DNA of 64,000 nucleotides from Oscillospiraceae bacterium (GCA_015064635.1 SVRV01000010.1:1-64000), one strand, 5' to 3'. Shown: positions 49,584 to 58,784, counted from the stretch's first letter. Numbers and translations are program-made. Notes: a model not told the origin generated them from the sequence alone.

Positions 49584-50925
49584 TATTCTTTTTCAACCTT
49601 TTCAAATGATAATAGCAGGGAGGTATTACCGTTATAAGTGCCGCAAGCCAAGCCGCCGATTCAACATAATAAATACTTTCGCTTCCCCAAGAGAAGTAAA
49701 GCACCTTGGCAAAGAACACTCGTGCGGCAAATTCGGCAAAGCCAGAAAGCATAGACCAAAAGGATGTGCCTATTGCCTGAAGCGTACTTCTGTACACGTA
49801 TAAAAGATAGAGTATAATCAGGGAGTATAGCATAATAAGCAGATATTTGAAGGCTATATCAAGCGATTCTCCCGCACCTGCTTCAGTCGGGTCAATAAAT
49901 AGCTTAAGTAGCGGCTTCCCGAGTGTGAGCATAACCCCCATTACAATTACAGAAAAAACAACAGCGATCAAAAAAGAGGTTTTAAAGCCTTTTTTTACTC
50001 TATCAATGTTACCCGCACCGAAGTTTTGGGACATATAGGTGGTTATTGCGTGTCCAAGTGCAATAGCTGTACATTCAAACATTCCGTAAAGACGGTTTGT
50101 TGCCGTATAGCCTGCAATAAATATGCTACCCTCAAGGTTTACAGCTGCTTGAAGCACAAGACCTCCAACGGCGAGAGTTGCGTTCATTATACCCAGCGGC
50201 ATACTGAATTTTATAAGCTCCTTTGCAATAACGCCGTCCCATTTGAAGTATTCCTTTTTTATGTTGACGTATTCAATCTTCTTTATACGCGCAACGCAGT
50301 ATAAAAAAGATATAAGCTGTGACACTACCGATGCAAACGCAGCACCGAAAACGCCCCACGGAATAACGATAACGAAAAGTATGTCAAGACCTACGTTCAA
50401 GAGCGCCGCAATTATCATGGCAATAAGGGGAGACTTACCGTCACCGAAGGCACGAAGCACCGATGACGTAAGGTTGTATCCCATAACCGGCATTGTTCCG
50501 CCTATCATTACATATAGGTAAAGTGCGGCATCGTCTATAATTTCAGGTGGGGTATTTAATAGCTCAAGTAAAGGACGAGTAGCAAAAATTCCAACAACAG
50601 TGAAAAAGATTCCGATGAGTGTTGAAAGTACAATCGACATTGCCAGTGAGCGGTTTAAAAGCTCACGGTCACCCATGCCGAAATAACGGGACACAAATGT
50701 TGAAAATCCGTAGGTAAGAGCTAAAATGCTCCAAAGGATAATTCCGTATATCCACGTTGTGCATCCTACAGCCGCCAAAGCGTTCATTCCTACGCCTCTG
50801 CCGACAATTGCGGTGTCCACAACGTTATATAATTGCTGTCCTATATTTGTTATAATGATTGGAAAAGAAAAGGTGAGAATAAGCTTTTTAGGGTCTCCCA
50901 CCGTCATATTTGTAACTCTGCTCAT
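49567..50925 (-). CDS. MATE-family efflux transporter
   Basis: A 452-aa protein with twelve hydrophobic segments in two repeats, opening with DPKKLILTFSFPIIITNIGQ and VVDTAIVGRGVG, as in the clostridial MATE/NorM-like branch. It exports cationic drugs or metabolites with Na+ or H+. GGAG lies 6 nt before the ATG. It is in an operon with the downstream metallophosphoesterase; the AraC gene upstream is on the same strand. Confidence 0.9.
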   Translation of the reverse strand: MSRVTNMTVGDPKKLILTFSFPIIITNIGQQLYNVVDTAIVGRGVGMNALAAVGCTTWIYGIILWSILALTYGFSTFVSRYFGMGDRELLNRSLAMSIVLSTLIGIFFTVVGIFATRPLLELLNTPPEIIDDAALYLYVMIGGTMPVMGYNLTSSVLRAFGDGKSPLIAMIIAALLNVGLDILFVIVIPWGVFGAAFASVVSQLISFLYCVARIKKIEYVNIKKEYFKWDGVIAKELIKFSMPLGIMNATLAVGGLVLQAAVNLEGSIFIAGYTATNRLYGMFECTAIALGHAITTYMSQNFGAGNIDRVKKGFKTSFLIAVVFSVIVMGVMLTLGKPLLKLFIDPTEAGAGESLDIAFKYLLIMLYSLIILYLLYVYRSTLQAIGTSFWSMLSGFAEFAARVFFAKVLYFSWGSESIYYVESAAWLAALITVIPPCYYHLKRLKKNNETTT

Positions 50926-50978
50926 GTGTGCTCCAAAAGATGTATTTCATATTATTTTACTATTATTTTCGCCTTATG

Positions 50979-51857
50979 TCAAGGAGTTTCACCGCTTAAT
51001 TTGTTTTTGTATTCAAGTGGTGACATTCCCATTACTTTATTGAAGTTTCTGTTAAAGGTAGAAAAATCGTTGTATCCGCAAAGACCGAAAATAGCCGTTA
51101 TTTTGTATCCTTTTTTTATGTAATCGGTTGCCGCTTTTATCCTGCAAATATTGAGATAAGACTTAAAGGAATGACCTGTCAATTCCGAAAATATAGCACA
51201 AAAGCTGCTCTTGGACATTGCCGACCTTTTTGATATTTCGTCAAGTGAAATATTGTCAGCAAAGTTGTTATCTATATATTCCACACAGTGAAGAACAAAC
51301 TGTCTGCTGTTTTCGAAATGCTCACTGATACTCTCTGTATTTTTTGAAAAGTATTCGCGGGCAATAAGCGTTACAAGAAGTACTGCATATGCTCCCACTG
51401 TGTCACTGTACGCCACAGGCTTATCGTTAAACTCCTTCAATATGTGAGACATTATGTTCTCAATGTAGAGTATTTCCTCTGAATTCATTGAAATTTTTGG
51501 TTTTATATTTTTGCTTTCTTTAGAAGAAAGAGAGCGAATGAAGCTTCTTACAAGCTTTCCGCTTCCGTTTTGCCCAAGAATAAAATCCTCCATAAATGAA
51601 AAAGAATAGAACACCGTGTTCGGCTTCGGTGAAATGTAATGAACCGCTCCGGGTGGAATAATAAACATATCTCCCTGCTTTAACTGTGCGGATTCGTTTT
51701 CAACGTGGTGTTCAAGCCCACCTTTTGATATAAAGTATATTTGGTAGTACTCATGGGTGTGAGGCTTTTGAGCTTCTTTGGTTTCTTCTACCTTGTGTAT
51801 GTGAAAGCTGTCTGCCGAGTTTTTATAATATGATAGAACAAAATTTTTAATATCCAT
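50979..51857 (-). CDS. AraC-family transcriptional regulator
   Basis: A 292-aa regulator with an N-terminal cupin arm (HTHEYYQIYFISKGGLEHHV; MFIIPPGAVHYISP) and a C-terminal AraC DNA-binding domain (LDEISKRSAMSKSSFCAIFS; ITAIFGLCGYNDFSTFNRNF). GGAGG precedes the ATG. It is divergent from the AtuA operon across 116 bp and most likely controls it. Confidence 0.9.
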   Translation of the reverse strand: MDIKNFVLSYYKNSADSFHIHKVEETKEAQKPHTHEYYQIYFISKGGLEHHVENESAQLKQGDMFIIPPGAVHYISPKPNTVFYSFSFMEDFILGQNGSGKLVRSFIRSLSSKESKNIKPKISMNSEEILYIENIMSHILKEFNDKPVAYSDTVGAYAVLLVTLIAREYFSKNTESISEHFENSRQFVLHCVEYIDNNFADNISLDEISKRSAMSKSSFCAIFSELTGHSFKSYLNICRIKAATDYIKKGYKITAIFGLCGYNDFSTFNRNFNKVMGMSPLEYKNKLSGETP

Positions 51858-51973
51858 ATTCTCGCCTCCAAGGTAATTATATCACTAATTGTAAAAAATG
51901 CAATATTAAAAGTACAAAATGCAATGTATATATGTTTTTATTGTGATAAAATTTATTTGAGGTGAATTATATT

Positions 51974-53293
51974 ATGAAGATTGTTGCATTAAACGGACTT
52001 TTGGGTTACGGATACAGCAAAGAAGCACTGGAGATTGCTTTTTCCGAAAAGGTAGATTATCTCGGTGTGGATGCAGGCTCCACGGACCCCGGTCCTTATT
52101 ATCTCGGAAGCGGCAAATCATTTACTGACAGAGGTGCGGTAAAAAGAGATTTATCCCTTGCACTCCCCAGAGCACTTGAGCACAAAGCACCATTTATAAT
52201 TGGAACTGCAGGCGGTGCGGGAAGCAGTGAACATGTGGCGTGGCTGAAGGACATACTTCTTGAGGTTGCAAGAGAGCAAAACCTTTCTTTCAGGCTTGGC
52301 ACTGTATTGTCCGATGTAACAAAAGAATATGTAATAGGAAAGCTTGATAACGGCGAGCTCATTGACATGAGCTCTGATTTCCCCGCAAACAGAGAAGATA
52401 TAGAAAAGAGCTCAAGAATAGTGAGCCAAATAGGAATTGCTCCGATTGTTGAACTCCTTAAAAAGAAAGTCGATGTTATTGTATGCGGCAGGGCATGCGA
52501 TACAGCAATTTATGCTGCTCCTTGTATACATGAGGGGTATAAGCCGGGACTTGCATTCCATATGGCGAAAATCATGGAGTGCGGCGCTATGTGCTCAGAA
52601 CCGGTTGCGGCGGCTGATGTTATGCAAGCTTATATGTATGACGATTACTTCGAGCTTCGCCCCGCAAATCCCATTCGCCGCTGCACAGTTGACAGAGTTG
52701 CGGCACACACTCTTTATGAGCAGTCAAACCCCTATCTTATTTATGAGCCCGACGGTGTATGCGACCTTACAAATTCGGTGTTTGAGCAGATAGATGACAG
52801 AACTGTAAGAGTTTCAAATTCTGCTTTCCGTGAAGCAGAGAAAAAGACCTTAAAGCTTGAAGGCGTGAAGTGCTCGGGATACAGAACCATATGCCCCGCA
52901 ACAGTTTACGACCCTAAAACTATTGAAAACATTGATACAATTATTAAAACAGTGACCGACTTTGTAAAAGAGAATACAAAGGAAACAATTCCCGAAAACG
53001 CTTTTTCCGTTTCTTTTAAAACAAGCGGCGGCAAGGAAAGCTCAATGGGTATTATAATCGACGTGGTAGGTGAAACTCAGGAGATTGCAGATACAGTATG
53101 TGCACTTGTGAGAAGTCGTATGCTACACTGTGATTATGTCGGCAGAAAATCAACTGCGGGAAATCTTGCATTTCCTTTTTCTCCCTCTGATATTCACGTA
53201 GGACCGGTATATGAATTTTCACTTTTCCATCTTGCCGGGGTATCTTCACTTCTTGAAACATCACAGATTTTTACAGAGGAGGTAGGAAAATGA
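51974..53293 (+). CDS. AtuA-like (DUF1446) acyclic-terpene-utilisation family protein
   Basis: A 439-aa protein of the AtuA/DUF1446 family. The family members lie in catabolic clusters (for example acyclic terpene utilisation), but the biochemical reaction is not settled. Typical segments are YLGVDAGSTDPGPYYLGSGK, VDVIVCGRACDTAIYAAP and MECGAMCSEP. GAGG lies 11 nt before ATG 51974; the earlier GTG at 51962 sits in the ribosome site. It is first in a six-gene operon and shares an ATGA overlap with the DUF4387 gene, its standard partner. Confidence 0.85.
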   Translation: MKIVALNGLLGYGYSKEALEIAFSEKVDYLGVDAGSTDPGPYYLGSGKSFTDRGAVKRDLSLALPRALEHKAPFIIGTAGGAGSSEHVAWLKDILLEVAREQNLSFRLGTVLSDVTKEYVIGKLDNGELIDMSSDFPANREDIEKSSRIVSQIGIAPIVELLKKKVDVIVCGRACDTAIYAAPCIHEGYKPGLAFHMAKIMECGAMCSEPVAAADVMQAYMYDDYFELRPANPIRRCTVDRVAAHTLYEQSNPYLIYEPDGVCDLTNSVFEQIDDRTVRVSNSAFREAEKKTLKLEGVKCSGYRTICPATVYDPKTIENIDTIIKTVTDFVKENTKETIPENAFSVSFKTSGGKESSMGIIIDVVGETQEIADTVCALVRSRMLHCDYVGRKSTAGNLAFPFSPSDIHVGPVYEFSLFHLAGVSSLLETSQIFTEEVGK

Positions 53294-53589
53294 AAAAGCT
53301 CATTGACTATACAAAAATTCTCAGAAGTAAAAATGCAGGTCCTCTCTTTATTACCTTTGATTTGATTTTTAATACAAAGGAAGATATGGAATATGTAGAA
53401 TCAAGGCTGAAAAAGGAAGACGTGGCAAAGGCTTATGAGATTGATGAAGACAAAATAGACATAATTTCTTACGGTGTAGTAAACTCAATCAAAATAACGT
53501 TTCCAAGAAAAAATATAAGCGGCTCCCTTGCCGACGGAGACATATACGGATGTCAACAGCATATGCCGCTTGCAAATATCGAAGTATAA
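53290..53589 (+). CDS. DUF4387-family protein (AtuA partner)
   Basis: A 99-aa protein of the DUF4387 family, with SKNAGPLFITFDLIFNT near the start and DGDIYGCQQHMPLANIEV at the end. In many bacteria it stands next to or is fused with AtuA-type proteins, so the two probably form one enzyme. It overlaps AtuA by 4 nt (ATGA) and precedes the M20 gene by 14 nt. Confidence 0.85.
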   Translation: MKKLIDYTKILRSKNAGPLFITFDLIFNTKEDMEYVESRLKKEDVAKAYEIDEDKIDIISYGVVNSIKITFPRKNISGSLADGDIYGCQQHMPLANIEV

Positions 53590-53603
53590 GGTAGGTGCTT
53601 GAA

Positions 53604-54794
53604 ATGTATGCAGATAAGGATTACATAATTTCATTGAGACGTGAAATCCACGAATACCCCGAAATAGGCTTTGACCTTCCAAAGACAATTGCCATTGTAA
53701 AGCGTGAACTTGATGCACTGGGAATTGAGTACACCGAAAAATACGGTGAATCCAGCGTTGTGGCAATACTCAACCCAAAAGGCAAATTTACCATAGGTAT
53801 ACGTGCCGATATGGATGCACTTCTCATTGATGAAAAAACTGACCTTCCCTTTAAGTCAAAAATAAAGGGACAGATGCATGCCTGCGGTCATGATGCTCAT
53901 ACAGCAATGCTTCTCGGTACTGCAAAGGCTCTCAAATCAATGGAAGACACTCTCACTTGCCGAGTAATGCTTGTATTTCAGCCCAGCGAGGAGGGGATAC
54001 GTAGCGGAGCCGCAGAACTGGTTGAAGGCGGTCTTATGGAAGAGATTGACGTTATAATCGGAATGCATATTGAAAATTGGCTTGACAGCGGAAAGATAGG
54101 TGTTTGTGCAGGCAGCTCAATGGCATCCAGCCGTAATTTCCGATTGGACTTCCACGGAAAAACTGCTCACGCAACACTTCCTCACACAGGTGCGGATGCC
54201 CTTGCAGCAGCTATCCGTACATATAACAACATTCAATATATGCTCTCCCGTGAAATAAATCCCTTTTCAAAGTATGTATGCTCCATAGGCAGACTTGAGG
54301 GAGGAACAACGCAGAACGTTGTAGCAGACCGTGCCTTTATGCTTGGTACGATTCGTACATTTGACATGGAGCTCGATGCTTTCCTTATCCGCCGTATAGA
54401 AGAGATAGCAAAAAACACAGCGGGCGAAACAGGTGTTGAAGCGGTACTTGACACGTCCCTTAAAGCATTTGTTGTATATAACAATCCTTACATTTCAAGT
54501 CTTATTCTGAAAAGTGCCGAAAAGACTTCAAAAGGTATCCAAAAAATGCCTGAAAAGCTCAGCAGTGAGGACTTTTCACAGTATCTTACCAAGAAGCCCG
54601 GAGCTTTTATCCGCCTCGGTACAAGAAACCCCGAAAAGGGCTGTACAACACTTCCTCACAACAATGACTTCATGATTGATGAAGATGCTTTTGCAATAGG
54701 TAGTGATACTTGCATTCAATTTGTCCTTGATAATATGAACGGAATTGATATGAACAAAGTCGAAGAATCCGACGAAAGAAAAAATAAGAGGTGA
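53604..54794 (+). CDS. M20-family amidohydrolase/carboxypeptidase
   Basis: A 396-aa zinc hydrolase of the M20D type, which removes acyl or aminoacyl groups from amides. Metal and catalytic motifs: MHACGHDAHTAMLLG (Cys/His/His), FQPSEEG (Glu pair), GMHIENW (His) and LPHNNDF (final His). The lid/dimerisation domain spans about 185-290. No signal peptide. I start at ATG 53604; a GTG at 53595 is less well placed. It would release a carboxylic acid from an amide conjugate before the lower steps of the operon. Confidence 0.9.
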   Translation: MYADKDYIISLRREIHEYPEIGFDLPKTIAIVKRELDALGIEYTEKYGESSVVAILNPKGKFTIGIRADMDALLIDEKTDLPFKSKIKGQMHACGHDAHTAMLLGTAKALKSMEDTLTCRVMLVFQPSEEGIRSGAAELVEGGLMEEIDVIIGMHIENWLDSGKIGVCAGSSMASSRNFRLDFHGKTAHATLPHTGADALAAAIRTYNNIQYMLSREINPFSKYVCSIGRLEGGTTQNVVADRAFMLGTIRTFDMELDAFLIRRIEEIAKNTAGETGVEAVLDTSLKAFVVYNNPYISSLILKSAEKTSKGIQKMPEKLSSEDFSQYLTKKPGAFIRLGTRNPEKGCTTLPHNNDFMIDEDAFAIGSDTCIQFVLDNMNGIDMNKVEESDERKNKR

Positions 54795-54800
54795 TTGCTG

Positions 54801-56084
54801 ATGAAACAGACAATTTGTTCGGTGGGAGATGCTATTCTTCTTGAAAGATTTCCCGCAAGCTATGATACATCACCAATAGAAAATATAGTAAAAAAGGCTG
54901 ATGCAAGGCTTTTTAACCTTGAAAATGTTCTGTCCGACAGACAGATTTATGCTTCAAGCTACTGCGGTGGTACGTGGCTTCTTGCAAAAGAGGACACACT
55001 TGACGACACTTTGCGTTTTGGCTTCAACGGTTGCTCCTTTGCAAATAATCACACTATGGACTTTTCTTATGATGGTCTCTTTGACACCTTGGATGCGGCA
55101 AAGAAACGTAATCTTCCCATCTGCGGTGCAGGGAAGGATCTTGCAGAGGCATCCGACTATATTGTAATTGATACCGATAACGGAAAGTGTGCCTTGATAT
55201 CCATATGCGCAACCTTCAACGATGCCGCACGTGCAGGAAATCCTTCCGACTACTTACAAGGCAGACCCGGACTTAACCCTCTCAGATTTTCCATAGAATA
55301 TCGCATTAACAGCGAGCATATGAAGGCTCTTCGTGAAATATCAGCCGCAACCCACATAGATGGCAGAAGAAACCGTTCTCGTATGGGGGGATATACTCCC
55401 ATGCCGCCCGAAGGGTGCTTTGGCTTCGGTGAATATAATTTCCGCGAATGTGAAACAGAAGGTAAATTTTCAAGAGTTAACAAGGTTGATATGGAAAGAA
55501 CAGAGATGACAATAAAAAAAGCTCTTGCTGAATGTGAAAATGTCGTTGTCAACATACATTCCCACGAAATAAAGCATGATACCGATGACGAGCCAGATGA
55601 CTTTTTGATTGAGTTTTGCAGAAAATGTATTGATGCTGGTGCATCATGCGTTATAGGAACGGGTACACATCAGCTGAAGGCAATTGAGATTTACAAGGAA
55701 AAGCCTATTTTCTACAGCCTCGGCAATTTCATTTTCCAAAGTGATATGGTTTTCTGTATGCCCGACGATTTCAGAGAAAAATATAAGATGCCATATGGAC
55801 TTACAGCGAGACAGCAAATAGCCGAAAGAGCAAAGCTCGGAAACGGCGGTCTTCATAACGATGTCAACAACTTCCGCTCTCTTATGCCATTTATGACCTT
55901 TGAGGACAGAAAGCTCACAAGCCTTGTTTTGTATCCCTTGCGACTTGATATGCATACAGGCTTTCCCGCTCTCGCAGATGAAGAGGAAACCGAGATAATC
56001 TATAATTATCTATGTGACAGAAACAAACAGTTTGGAACGGAAATTGAAATTACTGACGGAAAAATTGAGGTAAAAATACAGTGA
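54801..56084 (+). CDS. CapA-family (PGA_cap) metallophosphatase-like protein
   Basis: A 427-aa protein of the CapA/PgsA-type family. Motifs are CSVGDAILL, LFNLENVLS, FANNHTMDFSYDG and VNIHSHEIKH plus GTGTHQLKAIE, which match the family's metal ligands. Unlike CapA in capsule synthesis, it has no signal peptide or membrane anchor, and it lies among catabolic genes, so it is probably a soluble hydrolase (amide or phosphate). GAGGTGAT precedes ATG 54801. Its stop overlaps the GTG of the next gene by 4 nt. Confidence 0.82.
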   Translation: MKQTICSVGDAILLERFPASYDTSPIENIVKKADARLFNLENVLSDRQIYASSYCGGTWLLAKEDTLDDTLRFGFNGCSFANNHTMDFSYDGLFDTLDAAKKRNLPICGAGKDLAEASDYIVIDTDNGKCALISICATFNDAARAGNPSDYLQGRPGLNPLRFSIEYRINSEHMKALREISAATHIDGRRNRSRMGGYTPMPPEGCFGFGEYNFRECETEGKFSRVNKVDMERTEMTIKKALAECENVVVNIHSHEIKHDTDDEPDDFLIEFCRKCIDAGASCVIGTGTHQLKAIEIYKEKPIFYSLGNFIFQSDMVFCMPDDFREKYKMPYGLTARQQIAERAKLGNGGLHNDVNNFRSLMPFMTFEDRKLTSLVLYPLRLDMHTGFPALADEEETEIIYNYLCDRNKQFGTEIEITDGKIEVKIQ

Positions 56085-56998
56085 TAAAGACAGAAATTTA
56101 CGAGCAAGTGCTCTTTGAAACGGTTAAAAGGGGAGCAACAGAAATATCCCCAGACGTTAAAACCGCCTTTGAAAAGGCAATAGAAAAAGAAACGAATGAG
56201 GATGCAAAAAAAGGACTTATTGCAACGCTTAACAGTATGGAAATGTCAAAAAAGCGTGAGAACCCCCTTTGTGTTGATACAGGCTGGCCTATATTCTATT
56301 TCAAGGTGGGAAATAACTGTGTGCTTGAAGGCGGCTTTGTAGAGCTTGAAAATGCTGCACGCAGAGCTGTTGCAAAGGCTACGGAGCTTGGTTATCTCCG
56401 AGCTACAATGAAGCATCCTCTTACAGGCTTTGACCCCGGTAACAACATAGGCATGAATATTCCCGACTTTACATATCAATTTGTAGACGGTGACTTTATC
56501 GAAATATCATACGCCGCAAAGGGAGGCGGAAGTGAATGCTTCGGAGGTACAAGACACAGAATTGTTGCCTTTGCCGACGGAGTTAAGGGTATCGAAAAAT
56601 TTGTTATAGACAGCTTTGTTGCATCTGCCCGTGCAGGAGCGGTTTGTCCTCCTTCCGTCCTTGGTATCGGTATCGGAGGAACAGCAAACGTAGCGGCAAA
56701 TCTTGCCAAAGAAGCGGCATGTCTTCGAACAGTCGGCTCAAAGCATCCCGACCCGATGTTTGCCAAAATCGAAGAGGATTTGTATGAAGCTTTAAACAGC
56801 CTGGGAATCGGAATTCTTGGCTCGGGTGGTGACACATCAGTCCTTGCGGTAAATGTAGAGTATGCCTACACTCACATTGCGGGAATTGCCTGCGCAACAA
56901 GTACTAACTGCATGGTTGCACGCCGTGCATCAACAAGAATTGATGCAAACGGAAACACCACAAAAATGATAAGTCCCAACTGGTTTGGCGACAGATAG
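56081..56998 (+). CDS. Fumarate/tartrate dehydratase-type hydro-lyase, alpha subunit
   Basis: A 305-aa subunit of the class I (Fe-S) fumarase/L-tartrate dehydratase family. Three cysteines likely to hold the [4Fe-4S] cluster are visible: NPLCVDTGW, GAVCPPSV and ATSTNCMVARR; GGGSECFGG and GIGIGG are also conserved-type motifs. It would dehydrate or hydrate a hydroxydicarboxylate. It starts with GTG 56081, overlapping CapA by 4 nt, and is followed after 9 nt by the beta subunit. Confidence 0.88.
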   Translation: MIKTEIYEQVLFETVKRGATEISPDVKTAFEKAIEKETNEDAKKGLIATLNSMEMSKKRENPLCVDTGWPIFYFKVGNNCVLEGGFVELENAARRAVAKATELGYLRATMKHPLTGFDPGNNIGMNIPDFTYQFVDGDFIEISYAAKGGGSECFGGTRHRIVAFADGVKGIEKFVIDSFVASARAGAVCPPSVLGIGIGGTANVAANLAKEAACLRTVGSKHPDPMFAKIEEDLYEALNSLGIGILGSGGDTSVLAVNVEYAYTHIAGIACATSTNCMVARRASTRIDANGNTTKMISPNWFGDR

Positions 56999-57007
56999 GA
57001 GGTACAT

Positions 57008-57631
57008 ATGGCAGAATATCATTTGACAGCCCCTCTTAAGAACGAGGACGTTGAAAAGCTGAGACTCGGCGACACCGTGTACATAAGCGGTGAATGCTTT
57101 ACTTGCCGCTCACGACTTCAAAAATATATCTTTGATGAAGGTAATACCTTACCTTTTGATACTACAGACAGAAATATACTCATTCACAACGGACCTATTG
57201 TTGTAAAAGAGAATGGTAAATGGCGTCTTGTCTCCTTTATGCCCACTTCAAGCATTCGCTTTGAAAAGTGGGGCGCTAAAAGTGTTTCCGAATGGAATTT
57301 AAAAATGATCGTCGGCAAAACCACAATGGGGGACGAGACCGCAAAAATGATGAAGGAGAAAAAGTGCGTACACGTTTCTCCCAGAAGCGTAAGCCCTAAT
57401 TTATGGATTGATTCAATTGAGATAGAGGACGTCTACCTTTACGATGAACTTGGACGAATAGAGGCAGCATGGTTCTTTAAGCTTCATGACCTGGGACCCT
57501 TTATCGTTGATATTGACACAGAGGGTAATAACTATTTCGACCGCCTTGATGAAGATATCGCAAAGCGTAAGGAAAAAGCCCTTGAAAAGCTGGGAATAGA
57601 TGACAGCTTTGAATTTACAAAGCTGTATTAA
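57008..57631 (+). CDS. Fumarate/tartrate dehydratase-type hydro-lyase, beta subunit
   Basis: A 207-aa partner of the alpha subunit. The start (LTAPLKNEDVEKLRLGDTVY), the SGECFTCRS loop and MPTSSIRFEKW with VGKTTMGDE match the C-terminal domain of class I fumarases. GGAGG precedes the ATG. It is the last gene of the AtuA operon. The alpha/beta pair as separate proteins is the L-tartrate/fumarase two-subunit form. No strong terminator is seen before the convergent SLOG gene. Confidence 0.88.
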   Translation: MAEYHLTAPLKNEDVEKLRLGDTVYISGECFTCRSRLQKYIFDEGNTLPFDTTDRNILIHNGPIVVKENGKWRLVSFMPTSSIRFEKWGAKSVSEWNLKMIVGKTTMGDETAKMMKEKKCVHVSPRSVSPNLWIDSIEIEDVYLYDELGRIEAAWFFKLHDLGPFIVDIDTEGNNYFDRLDEDIAKRKEKALEKLGIDDSFEFTKLY

Positions 57632-57645
57632 TGCTCTGAAGGTAT

Positions 57646-58116
57646 TTATGGAAAAACAATAGTGTTTCGCTTCTTTTTTATTGCGTAATCCAGTGCTATT
57701 TTTGTACCGCTTTTTCTCTTTTTGGGAATATAGTCTTCGTCATAATAAGCAATACAAAAAAGACTTTTATCTATCATTTCGTAATTACGTTCTATATATA
57801 CCGCTTTACCGGAACCGATGATTTTGCTTGGATAATAAGTGTCTTCATATGACTTGAGCAGATATGCTTTGTAACTGTCATCAATAGTAGGAAATTCCGC
57901 CCGCACATAGATTCGTTTTATGTGTGGGTATTTTTCTTTTAGCTTCGTGACAATTTCAAGGCATAAACTGTCAAATCTGCTTTTGCTCCCAAATAAAAAA
58001 GTATCAACATTTTCTTCAACAATCAATTTTTCGACAGCATCTCTTAATTTGTTTTTTAATTCTTCTGTCTCTTTTATCGTTCTGTGTCCGAAGAAACAAC
58101 ATGTGTTTGTTTTCAT
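57646..58116 (-). CDS. SLOG-fold (DUF1273-like) nucleotide-binding protein
   Basis: A 156-aa protein of the SLOG superfamily, a Rossmann-like fold that binds nucleotide-derived ligands, often in stress or phage-response settings. Motifs: CCFFGHRTIKETEE at the start, DTFLFGSKSRFDSLC, and SGTKIALDYAIKKK near the end. AAGGAG lies before the ATG. It is divergent from the XRE regulator at 58255, across a palindromic region. The ligand and partner are unknown. Confidence 0.78.
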   Translation of the reverse strand: MKTNTCCFFGHRTIKETEELKNKLRDAVEKLIVEENVDTFLFGSKSRFDSLCLEIVTKLKEKYPHIKRIYVRAEFPTIDDSYKAYLLKSYEDTYYPSKIIGSGKAVYIERNYEMIDKSLFCIAYYDEDYIPKKRKSGTKIALDYAIKKKRNTIVFP

Positions 58117-58133
58117 AGTTTACTCCTTAAGTA

Positions 58134-58151
58134 AATGATTATTTAATCATT
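58134..58151. promoter_or_regulatory. Candidate palindromic operator between the SLOG and XRE genes
   Basis: A perfect 8-bp inverted repeat AATGATTA (58134-58141), 2-nt spacer, TAATCATT (58144-58151), lies directly upstream of the SLOG gene. It could be a site for the adjacent XRE protein. Confidence 0.4.
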
Positions 58152-58254
58152 ATACACTATCATTCACTTAAAGTAAATATATCTGCAATACTAATCTATA
58201 ATATTTTGCTCTGAATTCCAGTAAAATATATATACAAAGGAAAAGGGGTATGAT

Positions 58255-58485
58255 ATGAAAACAGAATTTCCTGAAAAGTATATAACTCTTGGTTTAAAGA
58301 TTGCATATTACAGAAGAAAAGCAGGCTATACACAAGAGTATTTTGCAGAACTTATTGATAAGAGTGTTAGCTTTGTGGGGCAGGTTGAAGGTACAGGTAC
58401 AGTTCGAGGAGTATCTCTTGAAACTCTCTTCAAAATGGCTCAGGTGCTAAAGGTATCACCTTCTAAGCTTTTGGAAGATGATTAG
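58255..58485 (+). CDS. XRE-family helix-turn-helix regulator
   Basis: A 76-aa single-domain DNA-binding protein. The HTH is in KAGYTQEYFAELIDKSVSFV, and MAQVLKVSPSKLLED forms the last helices. AAGG lies before the ATG. It probably regulates itself and the divergent SLOG gene. A palindrome (58494-58509) with a T-rich left arm follows as a weak terminator. Confidence 0.85.
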   Translation: MKTEFPEKYITLGLKIAYYRRKAGYTQEYFAELIDKSVSFVGQVEGTGTVRGVSLETLFKMAQVLKVSPSKLLEDD

Positions 58486-58525
58486 AGAAATTACATTTTT
58501 TAAAAAATGAAATAACTTAACTTAA

Positions 58526-58600
58526 ACAAAAAACGGCTGGAGATAACCTACCGCCCTGCAATTATCATGTGTAGGGCAGGGGCTTGCTCCTGCCGTTTTG
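58526..58600. repeat. Imperfect long inverted repeat
   Basis: An outer stem CAAAAAACGGCTGGAG (about 58527-58542) pairs with CTCCTGCCGTTTTG (58587-58600) with one mismatch. An inner stem GCCCTGC (58553-58559) pairs loosely with GGGCAGG. The stretch has no gene; it looks like a small palindromic element or structured RNA leader. Confidence 0.5.
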
Positions 58601-58653
58601 TTATTCAAATGCTGACTATGGCATAGTACACAGACCATTACAGTATAAAAAGT

Positions 58654-58680
58654 AAAAGAGATTGCAGCGCAATCTCTTTT
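58654..58680. repeat. 12-bp perfect hairpin with ATTGC-NNN-GCAAT core
   Basis: AAAAGAGATTGC (58654-58665), loop agc, GCAATCTCTTTT (58669-58680). It resembles the hairpin at about 25159-25173 and can act as a terminator on either strand. Confidence 0.6.
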
Positions 58681-58784
58681 GTTATGGAAATTTAAGTTGA
58701 TTCTTATAAAACCGATTATCAGTCAAGAGTCTTCATTGTGGGGATTTAGGCGGGATAGATCTTATACCCTAGATGTTTACTATG

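Noticed and set aside
51974-57631. Reading the operon as capsule (poly-gamma-glutamate) synthesis because of the CapA-like gene
   Set aside because: No PgsB/PgsC-type ligase genes are present, and the other five genes are catabolic in type.
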